64,000 nucleotides of DNA from Glacieibacterium arshaanense (GTDB lineage: Bacteria > Pseudomonadota > Alphaproteobacteria > Sphingomonadales > Sphingomonadaceae). The stretch is taken from assembly GCF_004681125.1 (NCBI RefSeq), contig NZ_SIHO01000004.1, forward strand, positions 110,385 to 174,384. The letters run 5' to 3'. Under the pieces are notes generated by a model. That model made no database searches, was not told the DNA's origin, and worked only from the letters and a program-made list of their open reading frames with translations. Below are positions 9,017-17,363 of this stretch, piece after piece. Position 1 is the stretch's first letter. The number at the start of each line of letters is the position of its first letter. A program made the position numbers and the translations under genes.

Positions 9017-9142
9017 ACTAGTGCAGCTTACCCGTGTCGTTCTCCAAAATCCGGCCAGTCGTCTTGCCTCCCCATTCCAGACGCAAACCAACAATCGGGT
9101 GCAGGCCTCAGGCCTACCCGCCGGAGGCCCTTTCGTCCGCCT

Positions 9143-9955
9143 TCAACGACCCCCAATCCGCGCAATCATCTCCCAATTCTCTTCGACGCTGGCCGCCCCC
9201 AGCGCGATCAGTTCGTCGGCGCGGGTGAAGTTGCGGACGTCGATATGGCCGATGCGCGGTGCCAGTTCGAAATCGGGCGGGTCGAGCGCCAGCGACTGGC
9301 GGGCGACGTGCATCATGATCAGGCTCAGCCCGGCACGGCCGACGCGCGTCGGTGACAGGCCGCCGTGGCGCGCGGCGCGCTGGCGGCGCAGCCAGGTCTC
9401 GCTGCGGTTGGCATAATCGCCCTGCAGGTTGACCGCGAGCACCGGCGCATTTGACAGCGCGCGTGCGGCGCGCACCGGCACCGGCGTCATCACGCCGCCA
9501 TCGACCAGCAAGCGGCCGTCGTGGCGCACTGGCGGGAAGATGCCGGGAATGGCGATCGAGGCACGCACCGCCGGCACAATCTCGCCGCGGGTGAGCGCGA
9601 CCTCCTCGCCCGCCACCAGATCGGCGGCGACAACCGCGCACGGGATGAACAGGTCTTCGAGGCGGGTATGGCCGAACTGGTGGCGCAGCTCGCGCTGGAC
9701 GGCGCGACCGCCGAGCAAGGCGCTGCGCCCGAAATCGATATCGAGGAAGCGCATCATCGACCGCACATTGGTCGAGCGCGCCAGTTCCTCGAGCACATTG
9801 ACGCGGTGCGCCGCGAGGCAGACCGCCGCCAGCGCGCCGATCGAGGTGCCCGACACTGCGACGATATCGACGTTGCGCGCCGCCAGCGCGTGGAGCACGC
9901 CGATGTGGGCCCAGCCCAGCCCGGCGCCGCCGCCGAGTGCCAGTGCCAGTTTCAC
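9143..9955 (-). CDS. Patatin-like phospholipase family protein
   Basis: A 270-residue serine hydrolase of the RssA/NTE type. It has the oxyanion loop GGGAGLGWAH, the nucleophile elbow SGTSIGAL and a later LLVDGG motif giving the Ser-Asp dyad. These enzymes hydrolyse lysophospholipids or acyl esters. The frame continues upstream, but the GTG at 9955 gives the family start (VKLALALGGGAGLG) and lies 10 bp after the DUF2007 gene's stop. Four genes from tldD down to this one run on the same strand with small gaps and probably form one operon ending at cassette 1. Confidence 0.88.
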   Translation of the reverse strand: MKLALALGGGAGLGWAHIGVLHALAARNVDIVAVSGTSIGALAAVCLAAHRVNVLEELARSTNVRSMMRFLDIDFGRSALLGGRAVQRELRHQFGHTRLEDLFIPCAVVAADLVAGEEVALTRGEIVPAVRASIAIPGIFPPVRHDGRLLVDGGVMTPVPVRAARALSNAPVLAVNLQGDYANRSETWLRRQRAARHGGLSPTRVGRAGLSLIMMHVARQSLALDPPDFELAPRIGHIDVRNFTRADELIALGAASVEENWEMIARIGGR

Positions 9956-9965
9956 GGCAGCGGCT

Positions 9966-10172
9966 TCATGGCGGGGCGATTTCGGCAAGCAGCGCGCGGG
10001 CGGCCGCTTCATCGTCGGGCGCCACCATTACGCGCACGCCCGAAACGCCGCCGAGCAATGACGCCAGCCCGGCATCGAACAGCACCGCTTCGATTCCCGC
10101 CGACGCCAGATAGCCACGGACGATTTCGGCACCGACCGAATCGAAGACGCGGTCGACTTCGACGAGGTCCAT
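9966..10172 (-). CDS. DUF2007 domain-containing small protein
   Basis: A 68-residue protein beginning MDLVEVDRVFDSVGAEI. The first half resembles the 'putative signal transducing' DUF2007 domain, in which the FDSVGAEIVRGYLASAGI segment is typical, followed by VRVMVAPDDEAAARALL. The function is unknown. The start ATG overlaps the upstream gene's stop as ATGA, implying translational coupling. A longer upstream frame exists but overlaps that gene extensively and is not used. Confidence 0.75.
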   Translation of the reverse strand: MDLVEVDRVFDSVGAEIVRGYLASAGIEAVLFDAGLASLLGGVSGVRVMVAPDDEAAARALLAEIAPP

Positions 10173-10726
10173 CAGCTGTAGGGCAGGAGGGTCGGCGAAC
10201 GCACCGGCAGCCCGTCGATGCTGCGGTCGCGTTCGGCGTATTTGCGCATCCGCTCGGCGGGTTCTTCGTTGACGTAATATTTGCGCAGCGTCTCGCGTTC
10301 GGCCTTGAGCTCCATTTCGGGCACTGCCCAGCCGCACGAATCCTGTGCCGATTGAACCGTCATGTCGAAAATCTGGCGCACCCCCCGCTCGATGGTGAAG
10401 TTTTCGGCGAGTGCCGCCCAGCCGGCGTCCTGCGGCAGCACCGGCACCGCGCGGCCATAGAGGCGGTAGATCAGCGCCGGGCGGTCGAACGCGCAGAACA
10501 TCACGGTGATGCGGCCATCGGCGAGCAAATGCGCGTTGGTTTCATTGCCTGAACCGCCATAGTCGAGCCAGGCGACGCGGTTGGGGCCGAGCACACGGAA
10601 GGTATCCATGCCCTTCGGGCTGAGGTTGATGCGAGAGTCGCCGGCGACGGTGGCGACGAAAAATACCGGCTGCTTCTTGATGAACGCCGCATATTTGTCG
10701 GTGATATGGTCGAAAAACTCGCTCAT
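10172..10726 (-). CDS. Pyridoxamine 5'-phosphate oxidase family (FMN-binding) protein
   Basis: A 184-residue protein with the split-barrel FMN fold: PVFFVATVAGDSRINLSPKG near the N-terminus, then VAWLDYGGSGNETNAHL. It resembles general PNPOx-like proteins rather than PdxH, because the PdxH C-terminal substrate motif is absent. Likely a flavin- or F420-type oxidoreductase of unknown substrate. It lies 26 bp downstream of tldD and is coupled to the DUF2007 gene. Confidence 0.82.
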   Translation of the reverse strand: MSEFFDHITDKYAAFIKKQPVFFVATVAGDSRINLSPKGMDTFRVLGPNRVAWLDYGGSGNETNAHLLADGRITVMFCAFDRPALIYRLYGRAVPVLPQDAGWAALAENFTIERGVRQIFDMTVQSAQDSCGWAVPEMELKAERETLRKYYVNEEPAERMRKYAERDRSIDGLPVRSPTLLPYS

Positions 10727-10752
10727 GTCGCAGACTCCCCTGTGTCGCTATT

Positions 10753-12186
10753 TCACGCGGCCGTGCCGCCTACTGTCAGCCCTTCGATCAGCAAGGTCGG
10801 CTGGCCGACGCCGACGGGCACCGATTGCCCGGCCTTGCCGCAGGTGCCGACGCCTTCGTCGAGCATCGGATCATTGCCGATCGCCTTGACGCGCGTCAGC
10901 ACATCGGGGCCGTTGCCGATCAGCGTCGCCCCCTTGATCGGCGCGCCGAGCTTGCCGTTTTCGATGCGGTAGGCCTCGGTGCAGGTGAAGACGAACTTGC
11001 CGCTGGTGATGTCGACCTGGCCGCCGCCGAAGTTCTTGGCATAGATGCCCGACTTGGCACTGCGCAGGATTTCGCCGGGGTCTTCGTTGCCGCCCATCAT
11101 CATCGTGTTGGTCATGCGCGGCATCGGCGCGTGCGCGAAGCTTTCGCGGCGGCCATTGCCCGTCGGCGCGACGCCCATCAGCCGGGCGTTCATGCGGTCC
11201 TGCAGATAGCCCTTCAAGATGCCATCCTCGATCAGCACGGTGCGGCTGGTCGGCGTGCCTTCGTCATCGATGGTCAGCGCGCCGCGCGTGTTGGCGATGG
11301 TGCCGTCATCGACCACGGTGACGCCGGGTGCGGCGACGCGCTGGCCGATCAGCCCGGCAAAGGCGCTGGTGCCCTTGCGGTTGAAATCGCCCTCGAGCCC
11401 ATGGCCGATGGCTTCGTGCAGCAAAATGCCCGGCCAACCCGGCCCGAGCACGACGGTCATTTCGCCTGCGGGTGCGGCGACGGCATCGAGGTTGACCAGC
11501 GCCTGCGCCAGCGCGAGGTCGATCGCCTTGTTCCACGTCGCCTCGTCGAACAGTCCGTCATACAGGTAGCGGCCGCCGAGACCGTGGAAGCCGGTTTCGC
11601 GGCGGTCGCCGACCTGCGCGACGATCTGCACGTTAAGGCGCACCAGCGGCCGGATGTCGCGCGCCCGCAGGCCGTCGGCGCGGACGATTTCGACGACGCT
11701 CCATGACCCGAGCAGGCTGGCCGAAACCTGCACGACACGCGGGTCGCGCGCGCGCGCCGCCGCATCGATTTTCTGCAGCAGCGCGACCTTCTGCGCGAAC
11801 GGCACCGCGCTCAGCGGGTCGGCATCGGTATAGAGCCGCGCGTTGGTGCTCGGCGGCCGGTCGAGCGCGGCGTTGCCGCCGTGGCCGGAGCGCACGACCT
11901 TGATGGTGTCGGCAGCGCGCAGGATGGCCGCGTCGGACAGTTCGTTGGCGTGGGCGTAGGCAGTAGTTTCGCCCGCCACGCCGCGCAGCCCGAAGCCTTG
12001 CTCGGTATTGAACGTCGCCGCCTTCAGCCGCCCGTCATCGAACGCGAAACTTTCGGATACGGCGTGCTGCAAATAGAGCTCGCCGTCGTCGCAGCCGTTC
12101 AAGGCCTGCGTGACGAGGCGTTCGGTGCGCGCCGGATCGAGCCCGGTGTCGCGGTAGAAGATGTTGGCGGGATCAATGATGGTCAT
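10753..12186 (-). CDS. tldD: Metalloprotease TldD
   Basis: A 477-residue cytosolic zinc protease subunit of the TldD/PmbA (TldE) family. The HEXXXH zinc motif appears as HEAIGH in GILLHEAIGHGLEGDFNRKG, and the C-terminal CGKAGQ segment supplies the conserved Cys region. TldD with TldE degrades peptides such as microcin precursors and CcdA. The ATG at 12186 gives the family N-terminus; the open frame extends to 12231. No pmbA/tldE is in the window. It is divergent from the TrmO-like gene with only 38 bp between. Confidence 0.95.
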   Translation of the reverse strand: MTIIDPANIFYRDTGLDPARTERLVTQALNGCDDGELYLQHAVSESFAFDDGRLKAATFNTEQGFGLRGVAGETTAYAHANELSDAAILRAADTIKVVRSGHGGNAALDRPPSTNARLYTDADPLSAVPFAQKVALLQKIDAAARARDPRVVQVSASLLGSWSVVEIVRADGLRARDIRPLVRLNVQIVAQVGDRRETGFHGLGGRYLYDGLFDEATWNKAIDLALAQALVNLDAVAAPAGEMTVVLGPGWPGILLHEAIGHGLEGDFNRKGTSAFAGLIGQRVAAPGVTVVDDGTIANTRGALTIDDEGTPTSRTVLIEDGILKGYLQDRMNARLMGVAPTGNGRRESFAHAPMPRMTNTMMMGGNEDPGEILRSAKSGIYAKNFGGGQVDITSGKFVFTCTEAYRIENGKLGAPIKGATLIGNGPDVLTRVKAIGNDPMLDEGVGTCGKAGQSVPVGVGQPTLLIEGLTVGGTAA

Positions 12187-12224
12187 GTACCCGATATAGG
12201 GACGAATCCGCCAAGGGGGAATGT

Positions 12225-12686
12225 ATGTCATTCACGATTTTACCCGTGGGCCAGGTTGTCGGCGGCCGCATCCCCGCTGACGATGACGACTGGGACGGTG
12301 TCACCGCGCGAATCGAACTCGATACGACGCGCTTCGGGCCCGAGGCGCTGCAGGGCCTCGACGCGTTCAGCCACGCCGAAATCGTCTATCTGTTTGACAA
12401 GTTGCCCGAATCGCAGGTGTCCTTTGGCGCGCGCCGGCCGCGCGGCAATCCCGACTGGCCGCTGGTCGGCATCTTCGCGCAGCGCGGCCGCAACCGCCCC
12501 AACCGCCTCGCCGTGTCGGTTTGCCGCATCGAAAAGGTCGAGGGTACCACGCTTCACGTGCGCGGGCTCGACGCCATCGACGGCACGCCGGTCATCGATA
12601 TCAAGCCGGTGATGCAGGGATTCGCGCCACGCGGGGAGCTGCGCGAACCCGATTGGGCCCGCGAAATCATGTCAGGTTACTGGTGA
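12225..12686 (+). CDS. TrmO-like tRNA methyltransferase (TsaA/UPF0066)
   Basis: A 153-residue single-domain protein of the TsaA family, which in E. coli (TrmO) methylates N6-threonylcarbamoyladenosine at tRNA position 37 using SAM. The diagnostic stretch GIFAQRGRNRPNRLAVSVCR corresponds to the GIFATRSPxRPNPIGLS motif, and GLDAIDGTPVIDIKP follows. The RSP residues of the classical motif are RGR here, so this subgroup may act on another substrate. It is convergent with the zinc-finger gene, 4 bp apart. Confidence 0.82.
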   Translation: MSFTILPVGQVVGGRIPADDDDWDGVTARIELDTTRFGPEALQGLDAFSHAEIVYLFDKLPESQVSFGARRPRGNPDWPLVGIFAQRGRNRPNRLAVSVCRIEKVEGTTLHVRGLDAIDGTPVIDIKPVMQGFAPRGELREPDWAREIMSGYW

Positions 12687-12690
12687 CGGC

Positions 12691-12912
12691 TCAGTGGCCG
12701 CCGTCGTCCTTGGCAGGCGCGATGCCGGGGCGGGTTTCGGCGGGGCCGCCGGCCAGGATGAAGCGCCGGTCGCAATAGCCGCAATCGACATAGCCGCTGG
12801 CGTCAATCTGCAGGAACACGCGCGGGTGACCGGGCACGCCGCCTTCGTCGCCGTCGCAATGGACGCGGCGGTGGTCGGTGAAGAACACTTCGGGGGGCGG
12901 GATCGTAACCAT
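12691..12912 (-). CDS. Zinc-finger domain protein (CHCC type)
   Basis: A 73-residue protein with VHCDGDEGGVPGHPRVFLQI then GYVDCGYCDRRFIL. The C-x(8)-H-x(n)-C-x2-C ligand set is that of the CHCC zinc finger found in NDUFS6-type accessory proteins of complex I and in small alphaproteobacterial homologues. Likely cytosolic; possible role in complex I assembly, inferred from family only. Length is typical. The 90 bp to the ABC ATPase gene contain its promoter. Confidence 0.85.
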   Translation of the reverse strand: MVTIPPPEVFFTDHRRVHCDGDEGGVPGHPRVFLQIDASGYVDCGYCDRRFILAGGPAETRPGIAPAKDDGGH

Positions 12913-13002
12913 GCGGCGGTTCTAGCAAGGCGTCGCGCGCCTGTCATCTGCGACGTGCCGACGGATTGCGAAGCGCGCCGCTGGCGACTATGCCCTTGCG
13001 AC

Positions 13003-13915
<913 letters not shown>

Positions 13916-13923
<8 letters not shown>

Positions 13924-15556
13924 GCGCCCACCCGCCGCCGAAGCGCAGGTCTTCGACGTCATCGTCATCGGCTCGGGCGCGGCCGGGCTGACCGCGGCGC
14001 TCAACCTCGCCGACCGCTTCAATGTCGCGGTGCTGTCGAAGGGCGAATTGTCGGCGGGCTCGACGAGCTGGGCGCAGGGCGGCATCGCCGCCGTGCTGGA
14101 GCCCGGCGACACGTTCGAAAGCCATATCGAAGACACGATGGTCGCCGGTGGCGGCCTGAACGACCGCGCCACTGTCGAATTCGTCGTTGAAAATGCCGCG
14201 CCCGCCATCGAGCGGCTGGCAGCGCTCGGCGTGCCGTTCAACCCCGGCGAGACCGTCAGCGAACGCTTCCACCTGACGCGCGAAGGCGGACACAGCCACC
14301 GCCGCATCGTCCATGTCGATGACGCCACCGGCTGGGCGGTGCAGAAAGCGCTCGAACGCGCCGCGCAGGCGCACCCGCGCATCACCATCGCCACCGGGCG
14401 CGTCGCGGTCGACCTGATCACCGAACGCAATGTCGAGGGCCAGCGCTTCGCTGAACGCCGCTGCCACGGCGTTTATGCGTTCAATGTCGATACGCATGCT
14501 GTGGAGCGCTTCATCGGCAAGGCGGTGGTGCTGGCGACCGGGGGCGCTAGCCGTGTCTATCAATATTCAACCAATCCCGACGGTTCGACCGGCGACGGCA
14601 TCGCAATGGCGTGGCGCGCCGGCTGCCGCGTGTCGAACATGGAATTCAACCAGTTTCACCCGACCTGCCTCTACCACCCCGAGGTCAAGAACTTCCTGAT
14701 CACCGAGGCGATGCGCGGCGAGGGCGGCCAGCTGCGACTGCCCCCGGCGGCGGCCGCCGCAGCCGGCGAGCGCTTCATGGCGCGCTATGACGAGCGCCTC
14801 GAACTGGCGCCGCGCGATGTCGTGGCGCGCGCCATCGATGCCGAAATGAAGCGTCTCGGCCTCGAAAACGTCGTGCTCGACATGACGCATCTGGCGCCCG
14901 AATTCGTCATCCACCACTTCCCGACGATCCATGCGCGGCTGCTCGAACTCGGCATTGACTGCACGAAGCAGCCGATTCCGGTGGTGCCGGCGGCGCACTA
15001 TACGTGCGGCGGCGTGCTGGTGGATTTGAACGGCCGCACCGACTTGCCCGGCCTCTACGCGATCGGCGAAGTCTCGCAATCGGGACTGCACGGCGCCAAC
15101 CGGCTGGCGTCGAACTCGATCCTTGAGTGCCTGGTGTTCGGCGCCGCGGTGGCCGACGATATCGCTGCCAGCTGGGATGCCATCGGCGCGACGCCGCCGA
15201 TCCGCGCCTGGGACGAAAGCCGCGTCACCGATTCCGACGAAGAAGTCGTCGTCAGCCACAACTGGGCCGAGCTGCGGCGCTTCATGTGGGACTATGTCGG
15301 CATCGTCCGCACCGACAAGCGGCTTGAGCGCGCTGCGCACCGGGTCCGGCTGCTGCGCAAGGAAATCGCCGAATATTACAGCAATTTCCACGTCACCGCC
15401 GACCTGATCGAACTGCGCAACCTCGTCCAGGTCGCCGATCTGATCGTGCGCTCGGCGCAGGCGCGCCACGAAAGCCGCGGGCTGCATTTCACGCTCGACT
15501 ATCCGCAGACCAACGCAGTGGCGCGCGATACCATCCTAGACCCGGTGGACCGTTGA
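13916..15556 (+). CDS. nadB: L-aspartate oxidase NadB
   Basis: A 546-residue cytosolic flavoenzyme that oxidises L-aspartate to iminoaspartate, the first step of de novo NAD synthesis. It has the FAD-binding [18 protein letters not shown], the [13 protein letters not shown] segment, HRRIVHVDD and [14 protein letters not shown], all characteristic of NadB rather than SdhA. The ATG at 13916 overlaps the ABC ATPase gene by 8 bp. Usual partners nadA and nadC are not in the window, so the pathway is scattered. Confidence 0.95.
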
Positions 15557-15603
15557 CGGTGTGGTTAATGCCCGCTTCATCTGCTGTGGCACAATGTCGC
15601 GGC

Positions 15604-15984
15604 ATGGCATACCGCCTGCCCTTGATTGCGCTCTGTTTGAGTACCAGCGCAGCGCTGGCACAGACGGTTCCTGTACCCGATGCGGCAACCGCCAACGGGA
15701 CGGCGGGCGGCGAGGTCTATCGCCTCTCCCCCGCCGAAATCGAGGCGACGCTCGATGCCGCCGCGACGCGCAACGCCAGCCAGTTACCGCTATTGCCGCC
15801 GCTGCCTGCCGCCGGCCAGGTGCAAACCTCGCTCAATGACGGCAAGCCGCATGGCAACGTCGGGATGATGATCGGCACCGGCGGGGCGCGCGCGGTCTGG
15901 GGCAGCACCGTGGTGCCGCTCGGGCAGAACGGCGTCGCCGCGTTCAGCTTCTCGACCGGCCGCTGGCCGGGGGCGCCTTACTGA
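15604..15984 (+). CDS. Small secreted protein of unknown function
   Basis: A 126-residue protein with a signal peptide (MAYRLPLIALCLSTSAALA, cut near AQT) and no cysteines in the mature part. The mature part is Ala/Pro-rich, with NDGKPHGNVGMMIGTGGARAVWGST and AAFSFSTGRW toward the C-terminus. I do not recognise the family. It begins 47 bp after nadB on the same strand. An upstream ATG at 15580 and a GTG-type start at 15553 are less likely because they put residues before the signal peptide. Confidence 0.65.
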   Translation: MAYRLPLIALCLSTSAALAQTVPVPDAATANGTAGGEVYRLSPAEIEATLDAAATRNASQLPLLPPLPAAGQVQTSLNDGKPHGNVGMMIGTGGARAVWGSTVVPLGQNGVAAFSFSTGRWPGAPY

Positions 15985-16005
15985 AGCGGCAACGCGTCCT
16001 TTTAG

Positions 16006-16293
16006 TTATTTTGCCATTTTCGACTTGATCAGCCCGACAATCAGGCTGGTCACACCGCCGCCGACACCACCGCTGATGAAGCCGGCGATGATCGTCGCCA
16101 TGTCGAGCCCGGTGCCGGCGACCGCGGTATTGCCCATCAACATCGGCAGCAGCTGGCTGACGATGATGCCGCCCAGCCCCCCGACGATGCTGTTGCCCGC
16201 GGTGCCCAGGCTGAGCCCGGGCGCAACCTTGCCCACGCCATTGCCGGCGGCAGCGCCGGCAACCAGTTGCACCAGCATTCCTGCGATATCCAT
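16006..16293 (-). CDS. Small glycine-rich membrane protein
   Basis: A 95-residue hydrophobic protein starting MDIAGMLVQLVAGAAAGNG. It has two or three Gly/Ala-rich membrane segments, including SIVGGLGGIIVSQLLPMLMG and TIIAGFISGGVGGGVTSLIV, and ends KSKMAK. Similar short proteins are common in proteobacteria and uncharacterised. The frame continues upstream to 16497, but that part would overlap the MBL gene start. Convergent with the secreted-protein gene and divergent from the MBL hydrolase gene. Confidence 0.7.
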   Translation of the reverse strand: MDIAGMLVQLVAGAAAGNGVGKVAPGLSLGTAGNSIVGGLGGIIVSQLLPMLMGNTAVAGTGLDMATIIAGFISGGVGGGVTSLIVGLIKSKMAK

Positions 16294-16426
16294 GTGTAGT
16301 CCCCGTCTTGGGTTGAGAGCCCGATGCGGAGACTGCGCCCAAGACGCTGGCTTGTCCATACGTCGAAGGTTGACCGGCACGCGCGTCTGGCAGATGCTGC
16401 GCCCCGTCAAACAGGGGAGAGTTTGC

Positions 16427-17332
16427 ATGCATAGATGGATGATGGCGACAGCGCTGCTGCCGCTCGCGGTGGCGCTACCGGTGGCGGCCCAGACCAACTA
16501 CGACAAGGTCGAAATCACCACCGAAACGCTCGCGCCCGGCGTGCATGTGCTGTTCGGCGCCGGCGGCAATATCGGCGTTTCGACCGGTGCCGATGCGACC
16601 GTCATCATCGATGACCAGTTCGCGCCGCTGACCCCCAAGATCATTGCCGCGACCGCAAAGCTGTCGCCGCATCCGATCAAGTTCGTCATCAACACGCACT
16701 GGCACGGCGATCACACCGGCGGCAACGAGAACCTTGGGACAGCCGGCGCCATCATCGTTGCGCAGGACAATGTTCGAACCCGCATGGCGAGCGACCAGTT
16801 CATCGCCGCGATGAAATCGACCGTGAAGGCGTCGCCGGCGATCGCGCTGCCGGTGGTGACGTTCGACAGCACGACGACGCTCCACCTCAACGGCGAGGAC
16901 ATCCGCGCCATTCACGTGCCCCCGGCGCACACCGACGGCGACAGCATCATCCATTTCGTCCACGCCAATGTCATCCACATGGGCGACACCTTCTTCGCCA
17001 TCGGCTACCCGTTCGTCGACCTGTCATCGGGCGGCGATGTGCGCGGCGATGTCACCGCCGCCGACAAGGCGCTGGCGCTCGGCAATGCGACGACACGCTA
17101 CATTCCCGGCCACGGCAAGGCCGCCGACCGCGCTGGCCTGACCGCCTACCGCGATATGCTGGTGGCGAGCATCGCTGCCGTCGAAAAGGCCATGGCCGGC
17201 GGCAAAACGGTCGAGCAGGTCATTGCCGCAAAGCCCACCGCACCTTGGGACGCGCAATGGGGCAACGGCTTCATCAAGCCCGACGACTGGGTCCGGACGA
17301 TTTACGCGAGCCTGAGCGCCAAAGCGCACTGA
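16427..17332 (+). CDS. Periplasmic MBL-fold metallo-hydrolase
   Basis: A 301-residue protein with a signal peptide (about residues 1-22, ending VAAQ) and a metallo-beta-lactamase fold. The zinc motif is THWHGDHTGG, followed by the later NVIHMGDTFF and YIPGHG histidine strands. It resembles exported class B-like hydrolases of unknown substrate rather than true beta-lactamases; the family alone does not imply resistance. GGGGAGA lies 6 nt before the ATG. polA follows after 31 bp on the same strand. Confidence 0.88.
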   Translation: MHRWMMATALLPLAVALPVAAQTNYDKVEITTETLAPGVHVLFGAGGNIGVSTGADATVIIDDQFAPLTPKIIAATAKLSPHPIKFVINTHWHGDHTGGNENLGTAGAIIVAQDNVRTRMASDQFIAAMKSTVKASPAIALPVVTFDSTTTLHLNGEDIRAIHVPPAHTDGDSIIHFVHANVIHMGDTFFAIGYPFVDLSSGGDVRGDVTAADKALALGNATTRYIPGHGKAADRAGLTAYRDMLVASIAAVEKAMAGGKTVEQVIAAKPTAPWDAQWGNGFIKPDDWVRTIYASLSAKAH

Positions 17333-17363
17333 CGCCGGCGCGCGCGGCTGCTAAAGACAGCGC

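Larger units (their letters stand above)
8520..9130. mobile_element. Hairpin-bounded cassette 1 (Imm27 cargo)
   Basis: Left 34-bp hairpin unit at 8520-8553 and inverted right unit at 9097-9130, with 543 bp between them instead of the usual 22. The interior starts with a 70-bp block (8571-8640) that recurs next to the left arm of cassette 2, followed by a low-GC segment with one small gene. No transposase is present. The boundaries are the repeat arms; mobility is inferred only from the shared architecture of two unrelated cargos. Confidence 0.5.

Noticed and set aside
16427..17332. MBL-fold protein as a beta-lactam resistance gene
   Set aside because: The fold is shared by many hydrolases, and sequence features are of the general exported group; nothing points to antibiotic hydrolysis.
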